DNA from: Neocallimastix lanati (nom. inval.)
Taxonomy: Eukaryota; Neocallimastigomycota; Neocallimastigomycetes; Neocallimastigales; Neocallimastigaceae
DNA: 64,000 nucleotides
Direction of reading: 5' to 3'
Assembly (NCBI GenBank): GCA_016946835.1
Contig: JACVTC010000025.1
Coordinates: 124,001 to 188,000, forward strand
Position 1 is the stretch's first letter, and each line of letters begins with the position of its first letter. Made by a program: the position numbers and the translations under genes. The notes below the pieces were generated by a model. It worked only from the letters and a program-made list of their open reading frames with translations, made no database searches and was not told the origin of the DNA. Below are positions 1 through 11,268 of this stretch, piece after piece.

Positions 1-2612
1 TTTATTTATATATAAACTTTAAAATATTTTATATATCAAACTATGAAATAAGGTAAATATTGATAGGATGAAAAAAAAAAGTTTCAAAAAAATCAAATTA
101 ATTTAGTAAATTTATAATTTTGTTTTTTAAACAAATATTAAATTAACATTTAAAAACATGAATTATGTATATATATAGTTTTTTATTATTTTGTATGTTT
201 TTAAATAAAATATTCAGTATAATCTATTGTTATTAATATATATTTTAATAAATATATTAGATGTAAACTTTATTTATATAAAACTATAAAATAATTTTAT
301 ATATCAAATTATGGTATGAAATAAGGTAAATATTGATAGGATGAAAAAAAAAAGTTTCAAAAAAATCAAATTAATTTAGAAAATTTATAATTTTGTTTTT
401 TAAACAAATATTAAATTAACATTTAAAAACATGAATTATGTATATATATAGTTTTTTATTATTTTGTATGTTTTTAAATAAAATATTCAGTATAATCTAT
501 TGTTATTAATATATATTTTAATAAATATATTAGATGTAAACTTTATTTATATAAAACTATAAAATAATTTTATATATCAAATTATGGTATGAAATAAGGT
601 AAATATTGATAGGATGAAAAAAAAAAGTTTCAAAAAAATCAAATTAATTTAGAAAATTTATAATTTTGTTTTTTAAACAAATATTAAATTAACATTTAAA
701 AACAGGAATTATGTATTTATATAGTTTTTATTATTTTGTATAATTTTAAATAAAATATTCAATATAAACTATTGTAATTAATAACCATATTAATAAATAT
801 ACTAGATGTAAACTTTATTTATATATAAACTTTAAAATATTTTATATATCAAACTATGGTATGAAATAAGGTAAATATTGATAGGATGAAAAAAAAAAGT
901 TTCAAAAAAATCAAATTAAGTTAGAAAATTTATAATTTTGTTTTTTAAACAAATATTAAATTAACATTTAAAAACAGGAATTATGTATTTATATAGTTTT
1001 TTATTATTTTGTATGTTTTTAAATAAAATATTCAGTATAATCTATTGTTATTAATATATATTTTAATAAATATATTAGATGTAAACTTTATTTATATAAA
1101 ACTATAAAATAATTTTATATATTAAATTATGGTATGAAATAAGGTAAATATTGATAGGATGAAAAAAAAAAGTTTCAAAAAAATCAAATTATGTTAGAAA
1201 ATTTATAATTTTGTTTTTTAAACAAATATTAAATTAACATTTAAAAACAGGAATTATGTATTTATATAGTTTTTATTATTTTGTATAATTTTAAATAAAA
1301 TATTCAATATAAACTATTGTAATTAATAACCATATTAATAAATATACTAGATGTAAACTTTATTTATATATAAACTTTAAAATATTTTATATATCAAACT
1401 ATGGTATGAAATAAGGTAAATATTGATAGGATGAAAAAAAAAAGTTTCAAAAAAATCAAATTAAGTTAGAAAATTTATAATTTTGTTTTTTAAACAAATA
1501 TTAAATTAACATTTAAAAACATGAATTATGTATATATATAGTTTTTTATTATTTTGTATGTTTTTAAATAAAATATTCAGTATAATCTATTGTTATTAAT
1601 ATATATTTTAATAAATATATTAGATGTAAACTTTATTTATATAAAACTATAAAATAATTTTATATATTAAATTATGGTATGAAATAAGGTAAATATTGAT
1701 AGGATGAAAAAAAAAAGTTTCAAAAAAATCAAATTAATTTAGAAAATTTATAATTTTGTTTTTTAAACAAATATTAAATTAACATTTAAAAACAAGAATT
1801 ATGTATATATATAGTTTCTAATTATTTTTATAATTAAATATAAAATATTCAGTATAAACTATTGTAATTAATAACCATATTAATAAATATACTAGATGAA
1901 AACTTTATTTATATAAAACTATAAAATAATTTTATATATCAAACTATGGTATGAAATAAGGTAAATATTGATAGGATGAAAAAAAAAAGTTTCAAAAAAA
2001 TCAAATTAAGTTCGAAAATTTATAATTTTGTTTTTTAAACAAATAATAAATAAACATTTAAAAACAAGAATTATGTATATATATAGTTTTTTATTATTTT
2101 GTATAATTTTAAATAAAATATTCAGTATAAACTATTGTAATTAATAGCCATATTAATAAATATATTAGATGTAAACTTTATTTATATATAAACTTTAAAA
2201 TATTTTATATATCAAACTATGGTATGAAATTAGGTAAATATTGATAGGATGAAAAAAAAAAGTTTCAAAAAATCAAATTAATTTAGAAAATTTATAATTT
2301 TGTTTTTTAAACAAATAATGAATTAACATTTAAAAACATGAATTATGTATATATATAGTTTTTTATTATTTTGTATGTTTTTAAATAAAATATTCAGTAT
2401 AATCTATTGTTATTAATATATATTTTAATAAATATATTAGATGTAAACTTTATTTATATAAAACTATAAAATAATTTTATATATCAAATTATGGTATGAA
2501 ATAAGGTAAATATTGATAGGATAAAAAAAAAAAGTTTCAAAAAATCAAATTAATTTAGAAAATTTATAATTTTGTTTTTTAAACAAAAAATAAATTAACA
2601 ATTAAAAACATA
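1..2612. repeat. Satellite array, 272-273 bp unit, about 9.5 copies
   Basis: Head-to-tail copies of one AT-rich unit. The landmark GATAGGAT falls at 62, 335, 608, 880, 1153, 1425, 1698, 1970, 2243 and 2515, so spacing alternates between 272 and 273. Each unit carries A-runs and the core GTTTTTTAAACAAAT. Two monomer types are visible: type A has GTATGTTTTTAAATAAAA, type B has GTAATTAATAACCATATTA. The order is A A B A B A B/A-hybrid B A, then a partial copy. The array starts before the window and decays at about 2612. It contains no coding sequence. A centromeric or subtelomeric role is possible but not shown. Confidence 0.95.
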
Positions 2613-2887
2613 ACAATATTAACTCTTTTAATTAATAAGTATTTAAATAAAAGAAATAAAGGATATAAACTTTATTTTATGATAATTTATAAAAAACATT
2701 TATATTTCATTATATATATAAATGTTTTACATTTTTTATTAAAAAATTTAAATATTTTTAAAAAAATATTATACTTATTTAAATTTTATTTTATTTATTG
2801 ACATATTTTTATTAAAATTAATATTAATATATTTTTATTTCTTTATCCTATAAATAAAACTTTGCATTTTTTATAAAATGTTTCTTC
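2613..2887. other. AT-rich spacer, no gene seen
   Basis: Low-complexity A/T sequence after the satellite. I see no open frame, RNA gene or repeat unit that I can support here. Confidence 0.6.
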
Positions 2888-2977
2888 TATGTTTTATTTC
2901 TTTATTATTTGTTAGGAAAGGAAAAATTCCCGAATAATAAAACTTGCCGAAATACATAGTATTTTCGAACTTTTTTT
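2888..2977 (+). repeat. LINE 3'-UTR-like fragment
   Basis: This 90-bp stretch, with TTATTTGTTAGGAAAGG and CCGAAATACATAGTATTT, closely matches 11847-11936, which lies just after the LINE C-terminal reading frame at 11.3 kb. It is therefore probably a dispersed copy of that element's 3' untranslated region. No adjacent coding part or poly(A) tail remains. Confidence 0.55.
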
Positions 2978-3237
2978 CAATTTTCATATCATTTTAAAAT
3001 ATTTTTACTTAAAATAAATATAATATTTTACATTATATTTTAATGAATAAGTAATTTTTCTACTAATATTGTTTTTTAATATATCTTAGGAAATTCAATT
3101 CATATGAAACAATTAACTTTTATATTCAGTAAACTTAAATGTTAATATTTAATATATAATTCTTTGGTATAAAATCCTTATAATCAATTTACAATAAATA
3201 GAAATTAAGTCAGTTCTGTTATCATCTTACTCTAAAC

Positions 3238-3330
3238 ATGGATGCTTCCAGCTCAGTTAATACTACTCCCTTCCATCTTGGTTTGAATATTATTAAACTA
3301 CTTTTATTAATAAAAATATATTTAATTTGA
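3238..3330 (+). pseudogene. Possible start of a decayed copia-type gag
   Basis: A 30-codon frame starts with MDASSSVNTTPFHLGLN and then runs into hydrophobic AT-coded residues and a TGA stop. The first 50 bases are clearly less AT-rich than the surroundings. About 70 bp upstream is TGGTATAAAATCC, weakly like a primer-binding site next to an LTR. The start resembles the opening of Ty1/copia gag proteins, but there is too little sequence to be sure. It could also be a chance frame. Confidence 0.25.
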
Positions 3331-3690
3331 TATTAATTGAATGAATTAAAATTGGAAAATTATATAGAATTAATATAAAGAAAAAGGTATTCCTTATATA
3401 ATATTCTTTAATGATAAACTATTTTAAAATAATAAGAATTAAATATTTATTTGAATATTATGAAAAATATAATATACGTGATAAAATATTTATAATAAAT
3501 AGAACATATAAAAATAAACTTAAAATATAATAAAATAATTAAAATGAAATAAAATAAAACTTAATTTATTTATAAATTATTTACATAACATAAAATTTAT
3601 GATATAAATTTTAAGTTTACATTAAATTTATGTATTTTATAGAATTTATGATGTTGCATAAATTTATAGTATATCACGTTATTTTGATAT
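3331..3690. other. AT-rich spacer, no gene seen
   Basis: No supportable gene. From 3685 the sequence TGATATAAAACAAAT begins a dispersed repeat that also occurs at 28235. Confidence 0.5.
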
Positions 3691-3942
3691 AAAACAAATG
3701 AGGGTGGTGCGTTTCGGAATCTGGCTTTAAAAATTTTTACATAAAATTTCATTTTTAATTTTTTTATTTTTTTATTTTTTATTATCAAATATATATTAAA
3801 TTATGAAATTATTATATAATAAAATATTTATTTAATTATTATTTAATTATTTATTAATATAAAAAAATTTAGCCATCTCAAAAAGCATGTGGCTTATATA
3901 TATTCACGTACGGTTCCGAAACGCGCTCTCCCCAAAACAAAT
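3691..3942. mobile_element. MITE-1 with 9-bp target-site duplication
   Basis: A 234-bp non-coding element (3700-3933) is flanked on both sides by AAAACAAAT (3691-3699 and 3934-3942). The ends form terminal inverted repeats of about 22 bp: GAGGGTGGTGCGTTTCGGAA on the left against the complement GGGGAGAGCGCGTTTCGGAA on the right. A GTGGCTTA box sits near the right end. Removing the element and one duplication gives TGATATAAAACAAATATGTG, which is exactly the uninterrupted sequence at 28235, so the insertion is well supported. A 9-bp duplication suits Mutator-type (MULE) transposases, but no transposase is encoded here. Confidence 0.8.
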
Positions 3943-5780
3943 ATGTGTAGTAACATATTTGTATATTTAATATTAATTATTAAATATTAAATTTATATCT
4001 TTTTGATAATAATTATTTTATTTTATTTAATTTTAATAAATAATATTATAATTATTGTAATTATAATACTTTAATTCATTTAAAATTAATATATTTCTAT
4101 ATATTGGAATATATAATTAATATAATATCTATTTCTTATAAATAGATTATATTATTTATATTAGATATAGTGAAATCTCTTGTAAATTTTTAGGAAATAG
4201 AATTATTATTTTAATTGAGGAATATTATAATTTTATTAATAAAATTTACTAGATGACCCCTCAAAAATAAAAATTAATGTTGATCAACTTTATAATGAAT
4301 AAGACAAAAAAAAAAAAATCATTGGTTATTGATTGGAATTGGAATTTTTGTTATAATAATTTTAATTATTATAATCGCCTGTTGTTGTAAATATTAATTT
4401 ATAATTAACTTAGAATTAATATATAATAAATTACTTATAAATGAAAAAAATTATAATTTACTTGAAGTTAGTTATATTCCAAAAATATTGCACAGATATA
4501 TAGTATATTATTAAACAATGAAACACGTATATTTTAACCGAATATATTTATTAGTTACTGCTTAACTATAAGGCATATGTTCAAAGGAGGAAATCACAAA
4601 GTACTAATAAATATTAGAATAAGTACATATTAATAAATTAAATAGAAATGCATAGCGTGATATGAGCATATACTAAAATATATTATAAATTGAATATCTA
4701 GCCTGAAATGGGTATTTTCAATTTTATTAAAATAATATATTATTAAAACAATATATTATTAAAACAAAATTTATTTACTGATAATTTTTATATCTATTCA
4801 AATCTAAATATTTAATTATAAATTTTTTAGGTTTGAGGAGGAATAATGATTATATATATAAATTTAAATTAAAATCATAAACAAATATGAGAAAGCATCA
4901 ATTATAAAATAATTAATACGAAAAATTTTTTAGTTTATAATTTACTAAATTAGATTAATTTAATAGAAAAAAGATTTTTAATATCAAAAAGAAGAAAACC
5001 AAAATAGAAATTTACACGATAAAATTAATATTTCTTAAGATACTTAAATGACTAAATAATACATAAGCGTATTAAGAAGCCTAATAGTGAAAATTTGCAA
5101 AAATTAACCTATAAGAAGAAATTAAGAAATTAATTAAAATGTTGAATTATTATCAATTATAAGACAATTTATATTATTTACTTAATAAGTTTAAATGACT
5201 AGAATAATATAATTAATTATTAATGCAATCAATATTAATACTCCAAGATCACGATTTACAAAATACACCGATATATATAATTAAGGATTTGTTGTAATAA
5301 TTATTGCTAAAGCTATAAAGTGAAAATATAAGGATTTGCCCTTATCTATAAAGCGGATTATGATTGAAAATGATGTAAATCCCAATACAAAAGAGGTATT
5401 CACAGATTAAGATGGTATAATATCATCCTTCAAGAGTTTCCATTATATATATGATATATAAACATGTATAATAAGAAATGTTTTAAGTACATTTAGTAAT
5501 ATAAATGGTGTAATAATATTAAATATATAGTTTTAGAAGGAAATTATTAGATTACATATATATTTAAGAAAATTATTTTAGTATTATTTAAATTGAATTA
5601 AAGAATTAATATAATGTAAGATTATTGTAGTAATGAAAAAGTGAAGTTAGGTTAGAAAAGAAATAATTAAGAGTTTAATAATATCAATTGTATAATATTG
5701 TAGAATAGAATAATTTTATATATAAATATTCACCAATAAACTAATTTATTCATTACTGAATAATTAGGTTAAAGAGGGAA
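3943..5780. other. AT-rich region; right part of a dispersed repeat, then unrecognised decayed sequence
   Basis: Positions 3943 to about 4020 continue the repeat shared with 28243-28335. The rest is AT-rich. Parts with slightly higher G+C (4560-4700 and 5230-5430) look like worn coding sequence, and the position before an LTR-like unit suggests a copia interior, but I could not align any domain. Confidence 0.4.
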
Positions 5781-6016
5781 TGTTAGAATATGTGAATTTA
5801 TATTCTAATTACTAATAATTAATAATAAATTGCTAATGTAATAGTTCTTAGATATTCATATATTATATTATTACTAATATTGTTAAGCCACGTTTAAGAT
5901 ATATAAATACATGTAATTTGTATCAATTTTACTTAAGTTTTAATTAATATAGAAATATGAAACTCTCTTCATATTATATAAATTTTATTTTCTAATAAAT
6001 TTATTAAATATTTACA
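5781..6016 (+). mobile_element. Candidate copia-type LTR
   Basis: A purine tract AAAGAGGGAA (5771-5780) directly precedes TGTTAGAATATGTG, the typical polypurine tract and TG start of a 3' LTR. A TATA-like GATATATAAATAC lies in the middle, and the unit can end at TTTACA (6016), giving TG...CA ends and 236 bp. No second LTR or target duplication was found, so the call rests on these local signals. Confidence 0.45.
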
Positions 6017-6322
6017 TAATGAAAGAATAATTAATATAAATTATAAAGATAAATAATAGTTTAAATTTAATATAAATAACAATAAAGGTAGTAAACCGAT
6101 GTTTACAACAAATTTCGTATTTGTAAATGTGGCTTGGGTAAATACATAATAATAATACGCCAAATATAAAAATAGTATTAATAAAGTAAAAATTCATGTA
6201 TTATTAAATTTTTGTAATTACCATAATAAAATAAAATATATTAAAAATTTAAACCTTAAAAACCTTAATTCCGATACATATATTGACAAATATGAAGAAT
6301 ATGAAAAATATAAGAAAAACAA
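6017..6322. other. AT-rich spacer, no gene seen
   Basis: No supportable gene. A 61-codon hydrophobic frame on the minus strand is explained by base composition. Confidence 0.5.
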
Positions 6323-6323
6323 A

Positions 6324-6700
6324 GGAGGTGTGAGTTTCGCAATTGTGTGTTTGCAAATTGTGGCTTAACATAATTTTAAAAAATAAACATATAAATAAAT
6401 AAAATTAATAAATAAATAAAAAATATTAAATAAAAAAAATAAATATGTTAAAAATGTATTTATTATTTATTATTTATTATTTATTTATTTAATAATATAT
6501 TATAATAAAATATTTTTATAATAAAATATTTAAAGACTTATTTAATTATTTTTAAAATGATTTTTATTATTTATTTAATTATTTATTTAATTATTTATTT
6601 AATAATGTATTTAATTATTTATTTATTGGATAAAAAATTATATAATGTGGCAATTAAATTAAAAATATAAGCCACATAATTAAATGCACAACTGCAAAAC
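6324..6700. mobile_element. MITE-2, related terminal-inverted-repeat element
   Basis: The left arm from 6334 (GTTTCGCAATTGTG, then GTGGCTTA) is an inverted match to the right end at 6668-6700 (complement GTTTTGCAGTTGTG, then GTGGCTTA), giving arms of about 34 bp. The left edge GGAGGTGTGAGTTTCGCAA resembles the terminal repeat of the element at 3.7 kb, so both probably belong to one family. Internal sequence is pure A/T with TTATTTAA repeats. No clear target duplication remains. Confidence 0.55.
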
Positions 6701-7645
6701 GAAAAACATTTGAAAAATAAGTTTCATATATATATATTAAAATATATTGTAATATAAATAGTAAATAAGCCACAATGTATTAATATAAAATCATTTAATT
6801 TTAAATATTAACTCTTTATCATAAAATATATTAATAAAATTGACATAAATATAAATCATAAATTTTAAACACTTTAAATCAATTTAATTATTAGATTTCT
6901 TAATTAAATAATGTAAAACCAATATTGTAATGTAAGATTTTAATGTATGCATTTGGAAATAAATATATATGTAGAATAACTAATTTTTAATTAATATGTG
7001 GATTATATTTTTGACTCAACTTCTTTTTTTTTTTTTTTAAAAATTACTTATCATTAAATTTTGTTATTAATTTTATAGTAATTATAATACCTAATTAATT
7101 TTAATTTTTTTCTTTTTTTCTGTTAGAAATAAAGTTTAATATCTTAAATAATCAATAATAATTTGGTATATTTAACTTAGATTAGAATATTTATTTATAT
7201 TTAATTACAAATTAAATATGTATGTTATGTAGATGTATGAGGCGCATGCCTGATATACATCAGAGTTTTACATGTATAAACAAATATAGTTAAATTTTTA
7301 AGAAATGTAAATGATTATAATCATATAATTAAAATTAAAATAACCTTTAACAAAAATATAATAACAATTATATATAATTAATAAAGTGATCACACATTCT
7401 AAAATTAAAAAAACATAAATTCTTAATATTTTCTTTTTTTTTTTTTTTTTTTTTTAATATTTTTTATCTTATATATATATATTTATTAAAATTTAATTTA
7501 ATTTATATTTTTATTAATTTTTATTTTTTCATATTTTTACTTTTGTATTTTTTTATTGATCATTTCATTTATTTTAATAAATAAATGAAATAAATAATTA
7601 AAATAAATAGTTAAAATAAATAAATTAATAAAAACTATTTTAAAA
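6701..7645. other. AT-rich spacer, no gene seen
   Basis: Contains T-runs at 7022-7040 and 7435-7456 and no reading frame worth reporting. It may include the upstream region of the ATPase-type pseudogene starting at 7646. Confidence 0.5.
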
Positions 7646-8876
7646 ATGGAAAGGACTATTTATAATCCATGTTATTATATATTTAAAAATTATATAAAAT
7701 ATAATAAATATTTTGTAGATAAAACAAATCTGATAATGGAACTTAATAAAATATAAATTCGAATATGAAACACTTTTGTATTACATTTCCCAGAAATTTT
7801 GGAAAAACAGTGATTGTAAATATGCTTGTAGCTTACTACAGATTTACAGTATCAAAAATAACTGTTTTTGATGATAAAAAGATTTCTAAAAATAAAGACT
7901 GGGATGAGTATTTAGAAAAATATAATGTTATATTATTAAATAATATAAATTATTTTTTAAAAAGTACTATACATGAAGGAATTTGAAAAAATTAAAAAAT
8001 CAATTATTGATGGTGTAAAAATGTATGATAAACATTTTAAGTGTGATGAAAATGAAGACATTGATGTAATTATAGAAAAAATATATAAAAGTACTAATCG
8101 TAAAATTGTTCTTATAATCGACGAATGGGATTTAGTTTTACGAGATGAAAGTCGTGATACCAAATCTAAGAATGAATATTTAAAATTTTTAACTTTATTA
8201 ATTAAAAGTAACGAGAATATAGCTTTAACCTAATTACCTGAATTTTGCCTATCCAAAATTACAACCTAAATTCTTATTATCATTTTGATTTTATTGAGTT
8301 TTCTATTAAAACACCTGATTTAATGAAAAAATATATTGGAATTAATAAAGATGAAGTTAAAGAATTAAGTCAAACCCATTTAACAAATAACGAACGAAAA
8401 CTTTATAATAAATCAAATATTAAAGTAAGTAAAAAAGAAAAATTATTAAAAAAATATCATATAAAAAAAAGAATGAAAAATTAGATGATAGAGCAATTTA
8501 TAAAAATATTTTTATAATGGTTATCGAGTAATAAACGAATCCACTGATATAAGATATATAGTATATTCACCATATTCTATTATAGAAACCATAAAGGTAA
8601 AACGGATTAAAAATTATCAAAGTGAAAATAAAAAAATTCTATATGGAATTATTCAAAATAATTTTCAAAATTTAAAATATGTAATTTCATTATTAATAAA
8701 ACAAAAAAGTATTAATATAGACTCATTAAAATTTCAAAATGATGAAATATCATTTGAAAAAGAAAAAGTAATTTATTCTTACTTGTGCACTACGGATATT
8801 TAGGGTATAATATTTCTAAAAATGAAATATTTATTCCAAATAAAGAAATCTTTGAAATATTTAAAATTTTGATTGA
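7646..8876 (+). pseudogene. First AAA-ATPase-like domain of the tandem gene
   Basis: Ordered motifs: YFVDKTNLI at the N-terminus, a Walker A-like ITFPRNFGKTVIVNM (7788-7830), the DDKKISKNKDWDEYL segment, a Walker B IVLIIDEWD (8104-8130), MPIQNYNLNS (8245), NGYRVIN with YSPYSII (8518-8583) and the closing GYLGYN with IFIPNKEIFEIF (8795-8865). In the family the Walker A usually reads PRRFGKS; here the second Arg is replaced by Asn. The closing segment is in the same frame as the start of the second domain. Confidence 0.75.
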
Positions 8877-8904
8877 ATCAGAAATTAGGAAAAATTTAAA
8901 TAAA

Positions 8905-10157
8905 TGTTCAGAAATATTTAATCCTGGAGAAAATAATTATAGTGAATTCTTAAAAAATGATTATGTTGTCGATAAAACAGAATTAATACTTCATATAAAT
9001 AAAATTATAAATTCTAATATAACTAAAAATATATGTGTTACGAGACCTAGACGTTTTGGAAAAACAGTCAAAGTTAATATGCTTATAGCATATTATAGTT
9101 TTACCGAATCAAAAATAACTGTTTTTGAAAATAAAAAGATTTTAAAAATAAAGACTGGGATGAGTATTTAAGAAAATATAATGTTATATTATTAAATATT
9201 ATAAATTATTTTTTAGAAAGTACTATACATGAAGGAATTGAAAAAATTAAAAAATCAATTATTGATGATGTAAAAATGTATGATAAACATTTTAAGTGTA
9301 TGAAAATGAAGACATTGATGTAATTATAGAAAAAATATATAAAAGTACTCATTGTAAAATTGTTCATATAATCGATGAATGGGATTTAGTTTTTCGAGAT
9401 GAAAAAAAAGATAAAGAATCCAAAATAGAATATTTAAATTTTTTAACTTTATTAATTAAAGATTACCATTAATATTATTTTAACCTATATGACCGTAATT
9501 TTACCTATCAAAAGTTATGGATTAAATTCAGGACTTAGAGGTATTTTTGATGAACCTTCAATGGTTTCAGATAACAATTTGACTAAATATATTGGTTTTA
9601 CTGAAGATGATATTAAAGAGTTATGTAAAAATTATTTAAATAAAGAAATTTTAAATTGTTCATATGAAACTCGAATATCTATTAGTAAAAATATCTATGA
9701 TGAGAAGATAAGGTAATTGCAACTAATTATGAAATGATTAAAAAATTGTATAACGGTTACCGATTGATAAATCAAAATGATGGTAAAGAATATGATATAT
9801 ATACACCCTATTCGGTAATAATATCTATTGAAAATAAAAAAAATTGGTTACTATTGGATTAAAACTAAAACATATAGGGATCTTATTGATTATATTATTA
9901 AAGATATAAAAGGATTAAAGGAAGATATTGTTATTCTAGTGAATCAAGAAAAATTAAAAATAAATATAAATCAGAATATAAATGATGTAAATATCAAAGA
10001 ATATACAAATAAAAATGCAATTTTAACAACTCTTATTCAATTAGGTTATTTAGCCTATGATAGTAAAAATTCAAGTATTTATATTCCTAATAAAGAATTA
10101 ATCAAAGAATTTGAAATAGTTACAGAAGGGGATAAATATGAAGCTATTTATATATAA
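8905..10157 (+). pseudogene. Second AAA-ATPase-like domain of the tandem gene
   Basis: Motifs: SEFLKNDYVVDKTELI (8941-8985), Walker A TRPRRFGKTVKVNM (9040-9080), a Walker B-like IVHIIDEWD near 9360, TVILPIKSYGLNSG (9492), IGFTEDDIKELC (9591-9626), YYWIKTKTYRDLI (9846-9884) and LGYLAYD with IYIPNKELI (10039-10105). At the nucleotide level 9045-9460 closely follows 7790-8200 of the first domain, so the tandem probably arose by internal duplication. Lesions include one base lost in the A-run near 9140 and one G missing near 9299 relative to copy 1. Confidence 0.75.
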
Positions 10158-10199
10158 TAAATGAATCAGAAAAACTTTTAAAAGCAACTAGGAATTAAG

Positions 10200-10627
10200 A
10201 AGAAGAAATAGTTTCTGAATTACTTGAAAACTCACATTATCAATATAGTAATAAAGTATATAATGATGAAAATACAATACAAACTTCAATTATAAATACC
10301 TATATCTTTGCAAGGGTATATTATACTATAATACCAGAAGTTGATTCAGGTAAAGGATATACAGATATATTTTTTATTCCTCTTTATAATGATAAACCAG
10401 CTATGATTGTAGAATTGAAATATAATAAAACAACAAATACAGATATAAAACAAATTAAAAATTGGAACTATCCAGCCATATTACAACATTATAAAGATAA
10501 TTTATTATTAATTTCTATAAATTATGATAATGAAGCCAAAAATTATATTAAAAATTTAAGCATAATACATGTAAAATTGAGAAGTACAATGAAAATTATA
10601 ATGAAATCAAAAATAAATGAAAACTAA
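10200..10627 (+). pseudogene. PDDEXK_9 nuclease-like C-terminal domain
   Basis: After ELLENSHYQYSNKVYNDEN comes TSIINTYIFARVYY, then DSGKGYTDIFFIP and AMIVELKYNK, matching the PD-(D/E)XK core D...ExK (Asp near 10362, Glu-Leu-Lys near 10412-10422). The frame runs on to a TAA at 10625-10627 after a Lys-rich tail. The catalytic triad looks preserved in sequence, but the upstream frameshifts would prevent a full protein. In this family the domain normally follows one ATPase domain. Confidence 0.75.
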
Positions 10628-11268
10628 TAATCAAATAATAGTTAAACCATAATTGAATAAAAACTAATAGAAAAAATAATAAATGATTCATAATTGAATA
10701 AAACTAATTAATGAAAATAATAATGAAAATAATAAAAAAAATATTGAAAATAATAATAAAACCAAATTTGAATAAAAATTAATAATGAAAATAATAATAA
10801 AAATAAATTTAAATGAAACTAAATAATTAATAAATAATTGCAAAATAATACAAAATAATAAAACTTTTAATATAGTAATTTTGATATATCTCAAATGCCA
10901 AAGCATGGTTTTAAAGAGACATTAAAAATGATTGGAAAACTTTTAATTTTATCAATATAAATTTTTATTTCATTCAAATCTCTTTTACACAAATAATAAT
11001 AAATTGAAAACTGAATTAATATTGTAACAACTAATAATAATATTAAATTTAGCTATATCATCTAAAAATGAAATATTTAGTTTTATTTATAAAGTTTTTA
11101 TTTATTTTTTTTTATTTATTTTTTTTTTTTTTTGAAATTTTTATTTAATAAAGTAATAAAAAAATTTTTTTCTAATATAGTGTTATTGTTTATACTATTA
11201 ATTTAAAAAAAAAAATAAAATAATAAAAAAAAATAAATAAAATAAATTAAATAAAATAAAATAAAATA
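10628..11268. other. Low-complexity AAT-rich tract, no gene
   Basis: From 10628 to about 10870 the sequence repeats AATAATGAAAATAATAA-type units. T-runs and A-runs follow to 11260. The minus-strand hydrophobic frame here is a composition effect. Confidence 0.6.

Larger units (their letters stand above)
7646..10627 (+). pseudogene. AAA-ATPase-like x2 + PDDEXK_9 nuclease-like protein, frameshifted
   Basis: The three reading frames together show two complete AAA-ATPase-like domains (family PF09820) in series, then a PDDEXK_9 nuclease-like domain (PF08011). The proposed start is ATG 7646 (MERTIYNPC), with the YFVDKTNLI motif 24 codons on. Frame is broken many times: TAA at 7754, an extra T near 7983, stops near 8231 and 8484, shifts near 8780, 9165, 9300, 9460, 9715, 9830, 10157 and 10200. 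Aligning copy 1 to copy 2 shows that several breaks are single-base indels in A/T runs. The family is common in anaerobic fungi, other fungi and some bacteria; its cellular role is unknown. Introns could explain some breaks, but the single-base changes argue for decay or sequence error. Confidence 0.8.

Noticed and set aside
1-2612. CRISPR-like array
   Set aside because: Units are contiguous, 272 bp long and have no unique spacers; this is a satellite.
5230-5430. Copia coding region before the 5.8 kb LTR
   Set aside because: Composition and position suggest it, but no domain motif could be read in any frame.
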